From Pseudomonadota bacterium (GTDB taxonomy: Bacteria; Pseudomonadota; Alphaproteobacteria; Caulobacterales; Caulobacteraceae): DNA of 5,741 nt. The stretch lies in the NCBI GenBank assembly GCA_023436945.1, contig JAEZHG010000306.1, positions 1-5,741 of the forward strand, written 5' to 3'. Of this stretch, positions 1 through 5,741 are shown one piece after another. The notes beneath the pieces were generated by a model. That model was not told where the DNA came from. It worked only from the letters and a program-made list of their open reading frames with translations, and made no database searches. Position numbers and translations under genes: made by a program. Position 1 is the stretch's first letter. Every line of letters starts with the position of its first letter.

Positions 1-913
1 CGAGGCAGCGCAGGGCCACTTCGAGGTTGCGCAGGCCGTCTTCGCCGGTGACTGCAGGCGTTTCGCCGGTGGCGATGGCGGTGGCGAAGGCTTCCAGTTC
101 CTTCTTCAGCGGCTCGTTCGGCCAGCTGTTGAGCATACGGGTCGAATAGGAACCGTCCGGCTGCTGGCCGAAATATTCGGTGACCTGACGGGTGATCAGA
201 TCGGCGACCACGAAGCGCGACTTGGTGGCGACCTGCAGGGTGCGGGTCTTGTACGGCGTCACCCAGTTGGTGGTGATGTGGGCGATGGTGCCGTTTTCCA
301 TACGGAACTGCAGCAGGGCCGAGTCTTCGCGCAGGGCGTGGGTGTGACCCAGCAGCGATTGTACGTCCGACATTTCCGAGTTGGTCAGGTGACGAATGAT
401 ATCGATGTCGTGAACGGCCAGATCGATCACGACGCCAACGTCGCCCATGCGCGGCGGGAACGGACCCACGCGGGTGATCTGGATCGAGATGATCTCGTCA
501 TCGGCAATGGCGCGTTTGACGGTTTCGACCGCAGGGTTGAAGCGCTCGACATGTCCGACCATCAGCACGCGGTTATTGGCGCGGGCGGCATCGATGATGC
601 GCTGCGACTCTTCAACCGTAGGCGCGATCGGCTTTTCGACCAGAACGTGGATACCGCGTTCCAGAAGCGCCACAGCCGTATCGGCGTGGAAACGGTTCGG
701 GGTGGCGACGATGGCGGCCTCGATACCCGAAGCGGCAAAGGCCTCGATGTCGGTATAGGCGGTGGCCTCATAGGCGGCAGCGACGCCGTCGGCGGTTACG
801 CCATCGGGATCGAACACAGCCGACAGGTCGAACTCGCGCATGTCATTGGCGACGCGGGCGTGGTTGCGGCCCATGACGCCGACACCGGCAACACCCAGTT
901 TCAAAGCGGTCAT
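1..913 (-). CDS. Gfo/Idh/MocA-family NAD(P)-dependent sugar-nucleotide dehydrogenase, probable UDP-N-acetylglucosamine 3-dehydrogenase (3' partial)
   Basis: The gene starts at an ATG at 911-913 and reads off the left edge after 304 residues; relatives are about 315-330, so only the last few residues are missing. Seen directly: an N-terminal Rossmann fold with GVGVMG at residues 10-15, the family EKP motif at 93-95 (Lys94 is the expected catalytic/cofactor lysine), GHVERFNPAV at 120-129, RVGPFPPR at 148-155, and DLAVHDID at 164-171 with the expected catalytic His168. The last three motifs are typical of enzymes that oxidise C3 of UDP-GlcNAc or UDP-GlcNAc-uronate (GnnA, WbpB/WlbA). It is cytoplasmic and uses a nicotinamide cofactor. 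It lies 5 bases downstream of the DegT aminotransferase; a weak AAAGG at 923-927 falls inside that gene's last codons, so translational coupling is likely. Family is certain; GnnA rather than WbpB substrate is inferred from context. Confidence 0.93.
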   Translation of the reverse strand, partial: MTALKLGVAGVGVMGRNHARVANDMREFDLSAVFDPDGVTADGVAAAYEATAYTDIEAFAASGIEAAIVATPNRFHADTAVALLERGIHVLVEKPIAPTVEESQRIIDAARANNRVLMVGHVERFNPAVETVKRAIADDEIISIQITRVGPFPPRMGDVGVVIDLAVHDIDIIRHLTNSEMSDVQSLLGHTHALREDSALLQFRMENGTIAHITTNWVTPYKTRTLQVATKSRFVVADLITRQVTEYFGQQPDGSYSTRMLNSWPNEPLKKELEAFATAIATGETPAVTGEDGLRNLEVALRCL

Positions 914-918
914 ATCAG

Positions 919-2076
919 TTAGCCTTTAAACGACAGTACAGCGGCGATGATCTTGTCCTGGGTCGCCTCGTCCAGATCCGAGTGCATCGGCAGGCTGATG
1001 ACAACATCCTTCAGACGCTCGGTTTCCGGCAGGCCGCCAGCACCGCGCGGGAACATCTCATAGGCCGGCTGCATGTGCAGCGGGATCGGATAATAGACGG
1101 CGGTCGGCACGCCCTGTTCCTTCAGGTGTGCAGCCAGAGCGTCGCGGTTCGGATGCTCGATGGTGTACTGGGCCCAGTTGGAAATGTTGCCAGCCTGAAC
1201 GTCCGGAACCTTGGTGACGTGCGCGCGCAGAGCGTCGTTGTAACGCTTGGCGATGCGGTTGCGCCATTCGATTTCCTGACCGAAGACCTTCAGCTTCTCG
1301 ATCAGAACGGCGGCCTGAATGGTATCCAGACGGCTGTTCAGGCCGATACGCATGTTCAGGTATTTCGGATCATGCTCGAAGGTGCGGCCTTCGAGGTCCA
1401 CGCCAACGGCCTTGCCGTGCACGCGGATGGAATCCATCAGCTGGGCCAGTTCGTCGTCGTTGGTCAGAACAGCACCGCCGTCGCCATAGCAACCCAGCGG
1501 CTTGGCCGGGAAGAAGCTGGTGGTGGTGACATCAGCCCAGTTCAGCGGGTGCTGGCCGTCGATGGTGCACCCGAAACCTTGGGCCGAGTCAGAGATCAGC
1601 TTCAGGCCATGCTGGTCGACGATCTTCTTGATGGCCGGATAGTCAGCCGGTTGGCCAAACAGGTCCACGGCGATGACCACGCGCGGGGTAAGGCGACCTT
1701 CAGCTTTGATGCCGTCGATGGCCGCAGCCAGCTTGGCCGGATCCATGTTGTAGGTGATCGGGTCAACGTCAACGAAGACCGGCTCTGCACCGAACCACGG
1801 CACGACCTCGGCGGTGGCGGCGAAGGTGAAGCTCGGCACGAAGACGGCATCGCCAGCCTTCACGTCCCAAGCCATCAGCGGCAGTGCCAGAGCGTCGGTG
1901 CCGTTGGCACAGCCCAGCGCGTGCTTGGCCTTGCCGAAGGCGGCGAGATCGGCTTCGAACTGGCGGACCTGCGGGCCCATCACCCATGCGCCACCGACAA
2001 CGGCTTCGGCGACAGCGGCTTCGATCTTGCCGTTCAGGCGGACACGTTGGGCTTGAAGGTCAATAAAGGGGATCAT
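919..2076 (-). CDS. DegT/DnrJ/EryC1/StrS-family PLP-dependent sugar-nucleotide aminotransferase (GnnB/WbpE-like)
   Basis: A 385-residue protein starting MIPFIDLQAQ, the usual opening of the family, with normal length. It should transfer an amino group, usually from glutamate, to the 3-keto group of a UDP sugar. Seen: the CANGTDAL cofactor-binding loop at 56-63; SDSAQGFG at 162-169, with Asp163 expected to hold the pyridine nitrogen and Gln166 to stack on it; TSFFPAKPLGCYGDGG at 186-201 with Lys192 as the Schiff-base lysine; NSRLDTIQAA at 247-256; and YYPIPLH at 328-334. By memory it resembles Pseudomonas WbpE and GnnB closely along its whole length. The frame stays open to 2181, but I place the start at 2076: upstream residues do not match the family, GAAGAG at 2084-2089 sits 7 bases before this ATG, and the longer form would cover a candidate promoter and palindrome. 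It is the first gene of an operon with the downstream dehydrogenase, its expected substrate supplier. Confidence 0.95.
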   Translation of the reverse strand: MIPFIDLQAQRVRLNGKIEAAVAEAVVGGAWVMGPQVRQFEADLAAFGKAKHALGCANGTDALALPLMAWDVKAGDAVFVPSFTFAATAEVVPWFGAEPVFVDVDPITYNMDPAKLAAAIDGIKAEGRLTPRVVIAVDLFGQPADYPAIKKIVDQHGLKLISDSAQGFGCTIDGQHPLNWADVTTTSFFPAKPLGCYGDGGAVLTNDDELAQLMDSIRVHGKAVGVDLEGRTFEHDPKYLNMRIGLNSRLDTIQAAVLIEKLKVFGQEIEWRNRIAKRYNDALRAHVTKVPDVQAGNISNWAQYTIEHPNRDALAAHLKEQGVPTAVYYPIPLHMQPAYEMFPRGAGGLPETERLKDVVISLPMHSDLDEATQDKIIAAVLSFKG

Positions 2077-2105
2077 GGTTTCGCTCTTCACGTCAATCGC
2101 GGGCG

Positions 2106-2121
2106 GCGCCAAGCTTGGCGC
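2106..2121. repeat. Perfect 16-base palindrome in the aminotransferase leader
   Basis: GCGCCAAGCTTGGCGC is an exact self-complementary 16-mer centred between 2113 and 2114. It lies 30 bases upstream of the aminotransferase ATG and just downstream of the candidate minus-strand promoter, so it would be in the 5' leader. It could be an operator for a dimeric regulator, or form a short RNA hairpin (six pairs, AGCU loop). No U tract follows on the transcribed strand, so it is not a standard terminator. Function is unknown. Confidence 0.55.
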
Positions 2122-2129
2122 AGTAAAAT

Positions 2130-2206
2130 CAGATGGCGTCCTAGCAAAACACGCGCCTTGGTCCAAACGCGACAGGGTCACTTCGCGTTGCCATCTGCAA
2201 CAGATG
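2130..2206. promoter_or_regulatory. Repeated CAGATG motifs around the aminotransferase promoter (candidate operators)
   Basis: CAGATGGC at 2130-2137 recurs in inverted orientation as GCCATCTG at 2190-2197. A third CAGATG at 2201-2206 forms a compact dyad with the second, CATCTG-CAA-CAGATG (2192-2206). A further pair, GTCAC at 2177-2181 and GTGAC at 2206-2210, flanks the dyad. The outer copies bracket the candidate minus-strand promoter: one abuts its -10 element and the other lies upstream of its -35. The arrangement suits a dimeric regulator acting on the divergent region. The repeats are seen directly; the regulatory role is inference and chance cannot be excluded. Confidence 0.35.
2138..2166 (-). 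promoter_or_regulatory. Candidate sigma-73-type promoter for the aminotransferase-dehydrogenase operon
   Basis: Read on the minus strand, TTGGACC (2166-2160), a 14-base spacer and GCTAGGAC (2145-2138) resemble the Caulobacter housekeeping promoter consensus TTGaCgS-N10-14-GCTANAWC. The -10 element fits at all but one defined position; the -35 element fits mainly in its TTG. Transcription would start near 2131 and give a leader of about 55 bases containing the 16-base palindrome. Confidence 0.45.
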
Positions 2207-2221
2207 TGACACCAACTTCCC

Positions 2222-2250
2222 TTGGCAAAAGGCTTTTCGCCGCCTATCGC
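2222..2250 (+). promoter_or_regulatory. Candidate promoter for the GmhB-like phosphatase gene
   Basis: TTGGCA at 2222-2227 matches five of six bases of the -35 consensus. A 17-base spacer leads to TATCGC at 2245-2250, which keeps the TAT half of a -10 box. Transcription would begin near 2257, leaving a short leader of about 27 bases before the ATG at 2284. It is back-to-back with the minus-strand promoter, with the CAGATG dyad between them. Confidence 0.4.
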
Positions 2251-2283
2251 TGCACGGCTGTTTCGACATAAGTGGAGCCTTCG

Positions 2284-2793
2284 ATGCCGCGTCCTGCTGC
2301 CTTTCTAGACCGTGACGGCGTCCTGATCCACGACTGCGGCTATCCGCATCGCCCCGATCAGTTGCAGATGATGGATGGCGCGGCGGCGGCGGTGAAGCGT
2401 CTGAATGATGCGGGCTATGTCACCGTTATCGTGACCAACCAGTCCGGCGTCGCGCGCGGCTATTTCAGCGAGGAGACCATGCACGGCTTCCATGATCTGC
2501 TGTTGGCCGAACTGGCCAAGGGCGGAGCGCGGATCGATGCGGTCTATCATTGCCCGTTCCATGAGAAGGCGGTCGTGGAGCGCTATCGCCACCCTGACCA
2601 TCCTGATCGCAAACCCAATCCGGGTATGTTGCTGAGGGCGGCAAAAGACCACGATCTGGACCTGTCCGATGCCTCGCTGATGATCGGCGACAATACATCC
2701 GATACCGAGGCCGCCAGCCGTGCGGGCGTGCGTGGTTATCTGTTCAAAGGGGGCAACCTCGATCAATTCGTCGCCAGTATCCTCGGCAATTGA
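2284..2793 (+). CDS. gmhB: HAD-IIIA phosphatase, GmhB-like (D-glycero-D-manno-heptose 1,7-bisphosphate 7-phosphatase)
   Basis: A 169-residue protein of near-normal length for GmhB, which removes the 7-phosphate of heptose 1,7-bisphosphate on the way to ADP-heptose for the LPS core. Seen: motif I LDRDG at 8-12 (nucleophile Asp9, acid/base Asp11), motif II VTNQSGVARG at 50-59, motif III Lys110 in RKPNPGML, and motif IV GDNTSD at 135-140 (Asp136, Asp140 for Mg2+). The order and the TNQSG/RKPxPGM signatures are those of the GmhB/HisB-N group. Oddity: the usual CxH...CxC zinc site is not kept. CPFH stands at 90-93 and HPDHPDRKP at 103-111, so the second cysteine pair is absent. I start at ATG 2284 because GGAG at 2274-2277 precedes it by 6 bases; a GTG at 2272 would add four residues and overlap that ribosome site. 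Substrate is inferred; histidinol phosphate or another sugar phosphate is possible. Confidence 0.85.
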   Translation: MPRPAAFLDRDGVLIHDCGYPHRPDQLQMMDGAAAAVKRLNDAGYVTVIVTNQSGVARGYFSEETMHGFHDLLLAELAKGGARIDAVYHCPFHEKAVVERYRHPDHPDRKPNPGMLLRAAKDHDLDLSDASLMIGDNTSDTEAASRAGVRGYLFKGGNLDQFVASILGN

Positions 2794-2820
2794 TCGACAA
2801 TTCCCTATCCGGTGAATAAC

Positions 2821-2850
2821 TTCCCCCTCAAAGAACAAGAGTAAGGGGAA
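2821..2850 (+). promoter_or_regulatory. Hairpin overlapping the hydrolase ribosome binding site
   Basis: TTCCCC (2821-2826) pairs exactly with GGGGAA (2845-2850); inside, CTC (2827-2829) can pair with GAG (2839-2841), leaving a 9-base A-rich loop and a 3-base bulge. The 3' arm contains the Shine-Dalgarno AAGGGG (2843-2848), 10 bases before the hydrolase ATG. If it folds in the mRNA it would hide the ribosome site. There is no U tract, so it is not a normal terminator. Pairing is seen; a regulatory effect is inference. Confidence 0.4.
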
Positions 2851-2858
2851 ACGTCACC

Positions 2859-3728
2859 ATGAGCCGCTTTAGCGACCTTTATTGGAATACGTCGGATGGC
2901 ATGCGCCTGTATGCCCGCGACTATCGCCCGAGCGAGGCCAGCGACGCCCTGCCCGTCATCGCCATCCACGGCCTGACGCGCAACAGTGCAGACTTCACCA
3001 ACATCGCCGAAATCCTTCAGGACCAGGGCCGCCGCGTGATTGCGGTGGATGTGCGTGGCCGTGGCAAGTCGGGCCGCGCCGCCGATCCGATGACCTATGT
3101 ACCGCCGGTCTACGCTGCCGATATTGCCGCTTTGCTGGATGCCCAGAAGATAGAGCGGGCCATCTTTATGGGCACCTCGATGGGTGGGCTGATCACCATG
3201 GCGCTGACAGCGATCCGGCCTGATGCTATCGCCGCCTCGATCCTCAACGACGTGGGACCAGAGGTAGCGGTCGAGGGTTTGACCCGCATTGCGGCCTATA
3301 CGGGCCAGCCTGTCGTGATCGAGAACTGGGATGACGCGGTCGCCTATACCAAGCGCATCAACGCCGTCGCCTTCCCCCACTATGGCGACGATGACTGGCA
3401 GACCTTTGCCAAGCGCATCTTTGTCGAGAATGCCAAGGGCGTGCCGTCGCTGGCCTATGACCCGAATATCTCCGCGCCGATCAAGGCTGCAGGTGCGGGC
3501 GCGTTGGTGCCGGACCTGTGGCCGCTTTACCGGACGCTGGCGACCAAGCCGACGCTTATCGTCCGTGGCGAGACATCAGACCTGCTCAGCCCCGCCATTC
3601 TTGAAAGGATGCTGAGCGAGGGCGACAACGCCACCACCGTCGAGGTTTCCGGCATCGGTCACGCCCCCATGCTGGATGAACCACAGGCCAAGGCGGCCAT
3701 CACCGCATTCCTGTCCAAACAGCCGTAA
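2859..3728 (+). CDS. Alpha/beta hydrolase fold protein, substrate unknown
   Basis: A 289-residue soluble alpha/beta hydrolase, a typical length, with no signal peptide or membrane segment. Seen: the oxyanion-region HG at 37-38 (AIHGLT), the strand and turn VDVRGRGKSG at 63-72, the nucleophile elbow GTSMGG at 105-110 (Ser107), the likely acid Asp241 in RGETSDLLS at 236-244, and the catalytic His268 in GIGHAPML at 265-272, so the triad is complete. Cap residues lie roughly at 135-215. The family includes esterases, haloperoxidase-like enzymes, epoxide and lactone hydrolases and C-C bond hydrolases; nothing here selects among these, though a serine nucleophile argues against dehalogenases and epoxide hydrolases, which use aspartate. 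The ATG at 2859 follows AAGGGG with a 10-base gap. The gap to the upstream phosphatase gene is 65 bases without a clear terminator, so read-through is possible. Confidence 0.93.
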   Translation: MSRFSDLYWNTSDGMRLYARDYRPSEASDALPVIAIHGLTRNSADFTNIAEILQDQGRRVIAVDVRGRGKSGRAADPMTYVPPVYAADIAALLDAQKIERAIFMGTSMGGLITMALTAIRPDAIAASILNDVGPEVAVEGLTRIAAYTGQPVVIENWDDAVAYTKRINAVAFPHYGDDDWQTFAKRIFVENAKGVPSLAYDPNISAPIKAAGAGALVPDLWPLYRTLATKPTLIVRGETSDLLSPAILERMLSEGDNATTVEVSGIGHAPMLDEPQAKAAITAFLSKQP

Positions 3729-3736
3729 GACATGAA

Positions 3737-3766
3737 AAAAGGGGCGCTCAAACGAGTGCCCCTTTT
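3737..3766. terminator. Bidirectional intrinsic terminator between convergent genes
   Basis: AAAAGGGGCGCTC (3737-3749), loop AAAC (3750-3753) and GAGTGCCCCTTTT (3754-3766) form a 13-pair stem with one G-U wobble. On the plus strand the transcript ends in four U after the GC stem, serving the hydrolase, whose stop ends at 3728. On the minus strand six U follow, serving the PhnA-domain gene, whose stop lies at 3792-3794. The position between two convergent stop codons supports use by both. Confidence 0.9.
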
Positions 3767-3791
3767 GAATTCAGTGATGGCTTTGAAAGGC

Positions 3792-4016
3792 TTAGGCCTT
3801 TTTGACGAACTCGGTGCGCAGGACCAGACCACGGACCTTGTCGACATTGGCCTCGATTTCCTCGGGGTCGCCGGTCAGGCGGATCTTGGCAACCTTGGTG
3901 CCACGTTTCAGGGTCACGCCGCCCGAGCCCTTGACCTTCAGGTCCTTGATCAGGGTGACGCTGTCGCCGTCTTTAAGTTCGGCACCGTTGCTATCGCGTG
4001 TGATTTCGTCAGTCAT
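3792..4016 (-). CDS. Stand-alone PhnA C-terminal-domain protein
   Basis: A 74-residue protein. Its sequence, with DSNGAELKDGD (8-18), SVTLIKDLKVKGS (19-31), LKRGTKVAKIRL (36-47) and a C-terminal LRTEFVKKA (66-74), is the C-terminal domain of PhnA/YjdM, a small SH3-like beta barrel. Full-length PhnA is about 110 residues with an N-terminal zinc ribbon of paired cysteines; here that part is absent and there is no cysteine at all. The E. coli protein was named after the phosphonate locus but is not the phosphonoacetate hydrolase of the same name, so no phosphonate role should be inferred. A good ribosome site, AGAAGG at 4021-4026, precedes the ATG by 4-5 bases. It lies 61 bases downstream of nadE on the same strand, so may be co-transcribed or have its own weak promoter. 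Molecular function is unknown. Confidence 0.9.
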   Translation of the reverse strand: MTDEITRDSNGAELKDGDSVTLIKDLKVKGSGGVTLKRGTKVAKIRLTGDPEEIEANVDKVRGLVLRTEFVKKA

Positions 4017-4054
4017 GGCGGCCTTCTAACCGATGGATTGCGGCGGCGTCGAGA

Positions 4055-4095
4055 AAAACCATTATTAAAAAGTGGTTTTAGGTGACCCGCGTCAA
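4055..4095 (-). promoter_or_regulatory. AT-rich stem-loop and -35-like box at the nadE end (weak terminator or promoter for the PhnA-domain gene)
   Basis: AAAACCA (4055-4061) and TGGTTTT (4073-4079) are exact inverted repeats with an 11-base AT-rich loop, overlapping the nadE stop codon. Read on the minus strand this is a 7-pair, GC-poor stem ending in a short U run, so at best a leaky terminator. Just upstream, TTGACG (4095-4090) matches a -35 box, but no good -10 lies at normal spacing; the AT-rich TAATAA is 22 bases away. It could tune or restart transcription into the small gene; evidence is weak. Confidence 0.25.
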
Positions 4096-5741
4096 AGTGA
4101 GCGGCGGCACATTGCGTTCCAACTCGTCCAGCCACACCCGCGCCGAGCTGTCTGACGGCGCGCGCCAGTCCCCGCGCGGCGACAGCGATCCACCCGTCAC
4201 CACCTTTGGTCCATTCGGCACAGCCGAGCGTTTGAACTGGCTGGTCTGGAAGAAGCGGATCAGGAATTTACGCAGCCAGAAGCGGATGGTGTCCAGATCA
4301 TAGGCCACCTTCTCCTCGTCGGGCGTACCTGCGGGCCACAGGCCACGCTCGGGGTCTGACCATGCCTGATGGGCCAGATAGGCGACCTTGGACGGGGCCA
4401 TGCCAAAGCGGCTGATGTGGAAGAGGAAGAAGTCGTTCAGCGCATAGGGGCCAACCGTCCCTTCCGTCGACTGGATTTTGCCGTCGGCTCCTGCGGGGAC
4501 GAGTTCTGGCGAAATCTCGGTGTCGAGAATGGCATAGAGGGTCGGGCTGACGGCCTCGCCAACCACCTTCTTGTCAGCCACCCAGCGGATCAGGTGGCGG
4601 ATCAGGGTCTTCGCCACCCCGCCATTGACGTTGTAGTGGCTCATATGGTCGCCGACGCCATAGGTGCACCAGCCGAGCGCCAGTTCCGACAGGTCGCCGG
4701 TGCCCAGCACAAAGCCGTCGTTGTGGTTGGCCAGACGGAACAGATAATCCGTCCTCAAGCCCGCCTGAACATTCTCGAAGGTGATGTCATAGACCGGCTC
4801 GCCCTTGGCATAGGGGTGGCCGATGCCCTCCAGCATGGCACTGGCGGCAGGACGGATGTCGATCTCGTTGCCCGTTACGCCGAGGGCTTTCATCAGCGCC
4901 CAAGCGTTGGACTTGGTGCCGTCAGAGGTCGCAAAACCCGGCATCGTATAGGCCAGAATGCCTGTGCGAGGGATTTCCAGACGATCAAAAGCACGGCAGG
5001 CCACTAGCAGGGCCTGGGTTGAATCCAGACCACCGGACACACCGATCACCAGCGTCTTGGAGCCGGTCGCAGTCATGCGGCGCATCAGGCCCTGAACCTG
5101 AATATTGAAGGCCTCGTAGCAGTCCTGATCGAGGCGGCTGGCATCATCCGGCACAAACGGGAAGCGGTCGAGCGGGCGGATTACATCGCCCATCGGGCCG
5201 TCACCCGCCTCGAACGGGACGATCACAGCCGTCTCGCCTTCCATCAGAGCGCAGTCGGCGAAGGTGCCGTTGCGCAGGCGATCCAGACCGATCCGGTCAA
5301 CGTCCACATCAGCGATAGTCAGATGACTGTGCATCGAGAACCGCTCGCCCTCGGCCAGTTTGGTGCCGAGTTCGTGGATCATGGCCTGACCGTCCCACGC
5401 GAGATCGGTCGTACTTTCGCCCCAGCCCGAGGCCGAGAACACATAGGCCGACAGGGTGCGGGCCGACTGGCTGGCGCACATCAGGGCACGGTCCTCGGAC
5501 TTGCCGATGACGATGTTGGAGGCCGACAGGTTGCAAAGGATGCGCGCCCCCGCCAGTGCGGCACGCGTGGACGGCGGCTGCGGGGCCCAGAAGTCCTCGC
5601 AGATCTCGACGGCAAAGGTGAAGCCCGGACGGTTGGCCGCCTCGAAGACCAGACCCGGCTGGAAGTCCACTTCCTCGCCGTTCAGCACCACCACATCCTC
5701 GGTGCGCGAGGCCGCGGGCGCGAACCAGCGCTTTTCATAAT
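4078..5741 (-). CDS. nadE: Glutamine-dependent NAD+ synthase (5' partial)
   Basis: NadE makes NAD+ from nicotinate adenine dinucleotide with ATP, using ammonia released from glutamine by its own nitrilase-type domain. The gene enters from the right edge in frame (first complete codon 5739-5737) and gives 553 residues to a TAA at 4078-4080. A GTG at 5694 is internal: conserved residues YEKRWFAP precede it. Seen, in partial-protein numbering: end of the glutaminase domain with the catalytic cysteine in EICEDFW (Cys47); the synthetase ATP loop GVSGGLDS at 233-240; [27 protein letters not shown] at 346-372, cut here as [11 protein letters not shown] and DHMSHYNVN; and a C-terminal substrate region with [11 protein letters not shown] at 502-512. 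These match the long Mycobacterium-type enzyme of about 680 residues, so roughly 130 N-terminal residues, with the nitrilase glutamate and probably the lysine, lie outside. It is cytosolic and usually essential where no other NadE exists. Confidence 0.97.
   Translation of the reverse strand, partial: YEKRWFAPAASRTEDVVVLNGEEVDFQPGLVFEAANRPGFTFAVEICEDFWAPQPPSTRAALAGARILCNLSASNIVIGKSEDRALMCASQSARTLSAYVFSASGWGESTTDLAWDGQAMIHELGTKLAEGERFSMHSHLTIADVDVDRIGLDRLRNGTFADCALMEGETAVIVPFEAGDGPMGDVIRPLDRFPFVPDDASRLDQDCYEAFNIQVQGLMRRMTATGSKTLVIGVSGGLDSTQALLVACRAFDRLEIPRTGILAYTMPGFATSDGTKSNAWALMKALGVTGNEIDIRPAASAMLEGIGHPYAKGEPVYDITFENVQAGLRTDYLFRLANHNDGFVLGTGDLSELALGWCTYGVGDHMSHYNVNGGVAKTLIRHLIRWVADKKVVGEAVSPTLYAILDTEISPELVPAGADGKIQSTEGTVGPYALNDFFLFHISRFGMAPSKVAYLAHQAWSDPERGLWPAGTPDEEKVAYDLDTIRFWLRKFLIRFFQTSQFKRSAVPNGPKVVTGGSLSPRGDWRAPSDSSARVWLDELERNVPPLTLTRVT

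Noticed and set aside
278..922. A 214-codon open frame on the plus strand opposite the dehydrogenase
   Set aside because: It is antisense to the Gfo/Idh/MocA gene, whose motifs are unmistakable. The glycine- and aspartate-rich translation is what the reverse of such a gene gives.
2077..2181. A 35-residue N-terminal extension of the aminotransferase
   Set aside because: Family members begin at MIPFIDL. The extension would run through the palindrome and the candidate promoter, and an adequate ribosome site precedes the internal ATG.
982..2271. A 429-codon open frame on the plus strand opposite the aminotransferase
   Set aside because: It is the antisense shadow of a clearly conserved gene, its translation resembles no family I know, and it lacks its own ribosome site. 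High-G+C codon use commonly leaves such frames open.
2790..2820. A separate promoter for the alpha/beta hydrolase
   Set aside because: TTGATC at 2790-2795 is a fair -35, but the bases 17-18 positions downstream match the -10 poorly, so I did not list it.
2805..3380. A 191-codon minus-strand frame opposite the start of the alpha/beta hydrolase (and a 177-codon one at 2305-2838 opposite the phosphatase)
   Set aside because: Both lie opposite genes with complete catalytic motifs, and their translations show no recognisable domain.
4058..4070. A CtrA-type site (TTAA-N7-TTAA) near the PhnA-domain gene
   Set aside because: Only one TTAA half is present; the second half at the right spacing is TTTT.
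4369..5007. A 212-codon plus-strand frame opposite nadE
   Set aside because: It is antisense to the NadE synthetase domain including the ATP loop, with no independent support.
5692..5694. A GTG as the start of the NAD synthase gene
   Set aside because: The frame continues to the window edge with conserved NadE residues, and starting here would remove most of the glutaminase domain. The gene is simply cut by the window.

Overview
The window looks like chromosomal DNA of a free-living alphaproteobacterium, with moderately high G+C (roughly 60 percent by eye), dense coding and short intergenic gaps. A Caulobacterales member (Asticcacaulis, Brevundimonas or Caulobacter type) is my best guess. 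It rests on the general look of the proteins, a promoter resembling the Caulobacter housekeeping (sigma-73) consensus, and a gene pair expected in bacteria with diaminoglucose-type lipid A. The genus is inference.

Layout. (1) 1-2076, minus strand: a two-gene operon of a DegT/DnrJ/EryC1/StrS sugar aminotransferase (919-2076) followed 5 bases later by a Gfo/Idh/MocA dehydrogenase (913 down to the window edge, 3' end missing). (2) 2077-2283: a divergent regulatory region with a candidate promoter on each strand, a perfect 16-base palindrome and repeated CAGATG motifs. (3) 2284-2793, plus strand: a GmhB-like HAD phosphatase. (4) 2859-3728, plus strand: an alpha/beta hydrolase of unknown substrate. 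(5) 3737-3766: a strong bidirectional terminator between convergent genes. (6) 3792-4016, minus strand: a 74-residue stand-alone PhnA C-terminal-domain protein. (7) 4078-5741, minus strand: glutamine-dependent NAD+ synthase NadE, 5' end missing.

How they work together. The dehydrogenase and aminotransferase form the standard two-step module that oxidises C3 of a UDP-N-acetylhexosamine and transaminates the ketone, giving a 3-amino sugar nucleotide. In this lineage the likely use is UDP-GlcNAc3N for lipid A with amide-linked acyl chains (GnnA/GnnB chemistry); an O-antigen role of WbpB/WbpE type is the alternative. The divergent GmhB-like phosphatase would serve ADP-heptose synthesis for the LPS core, so the left half has an envelope-polysaccharide theme. 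The hydrolase, PhnA-domain protein and NadE look like unrelated housekeeping neighbours.

I see no mobile element, CRISPR array, tRNA, rRNA, toxin or defence gene, and no convincing undescribed system. The most interesting parts are the structured divergent promoter region, the loss of the usual zinc ligands in the GmhB-like protein, and a hairpin covering the hydrolase ribosome binding site.
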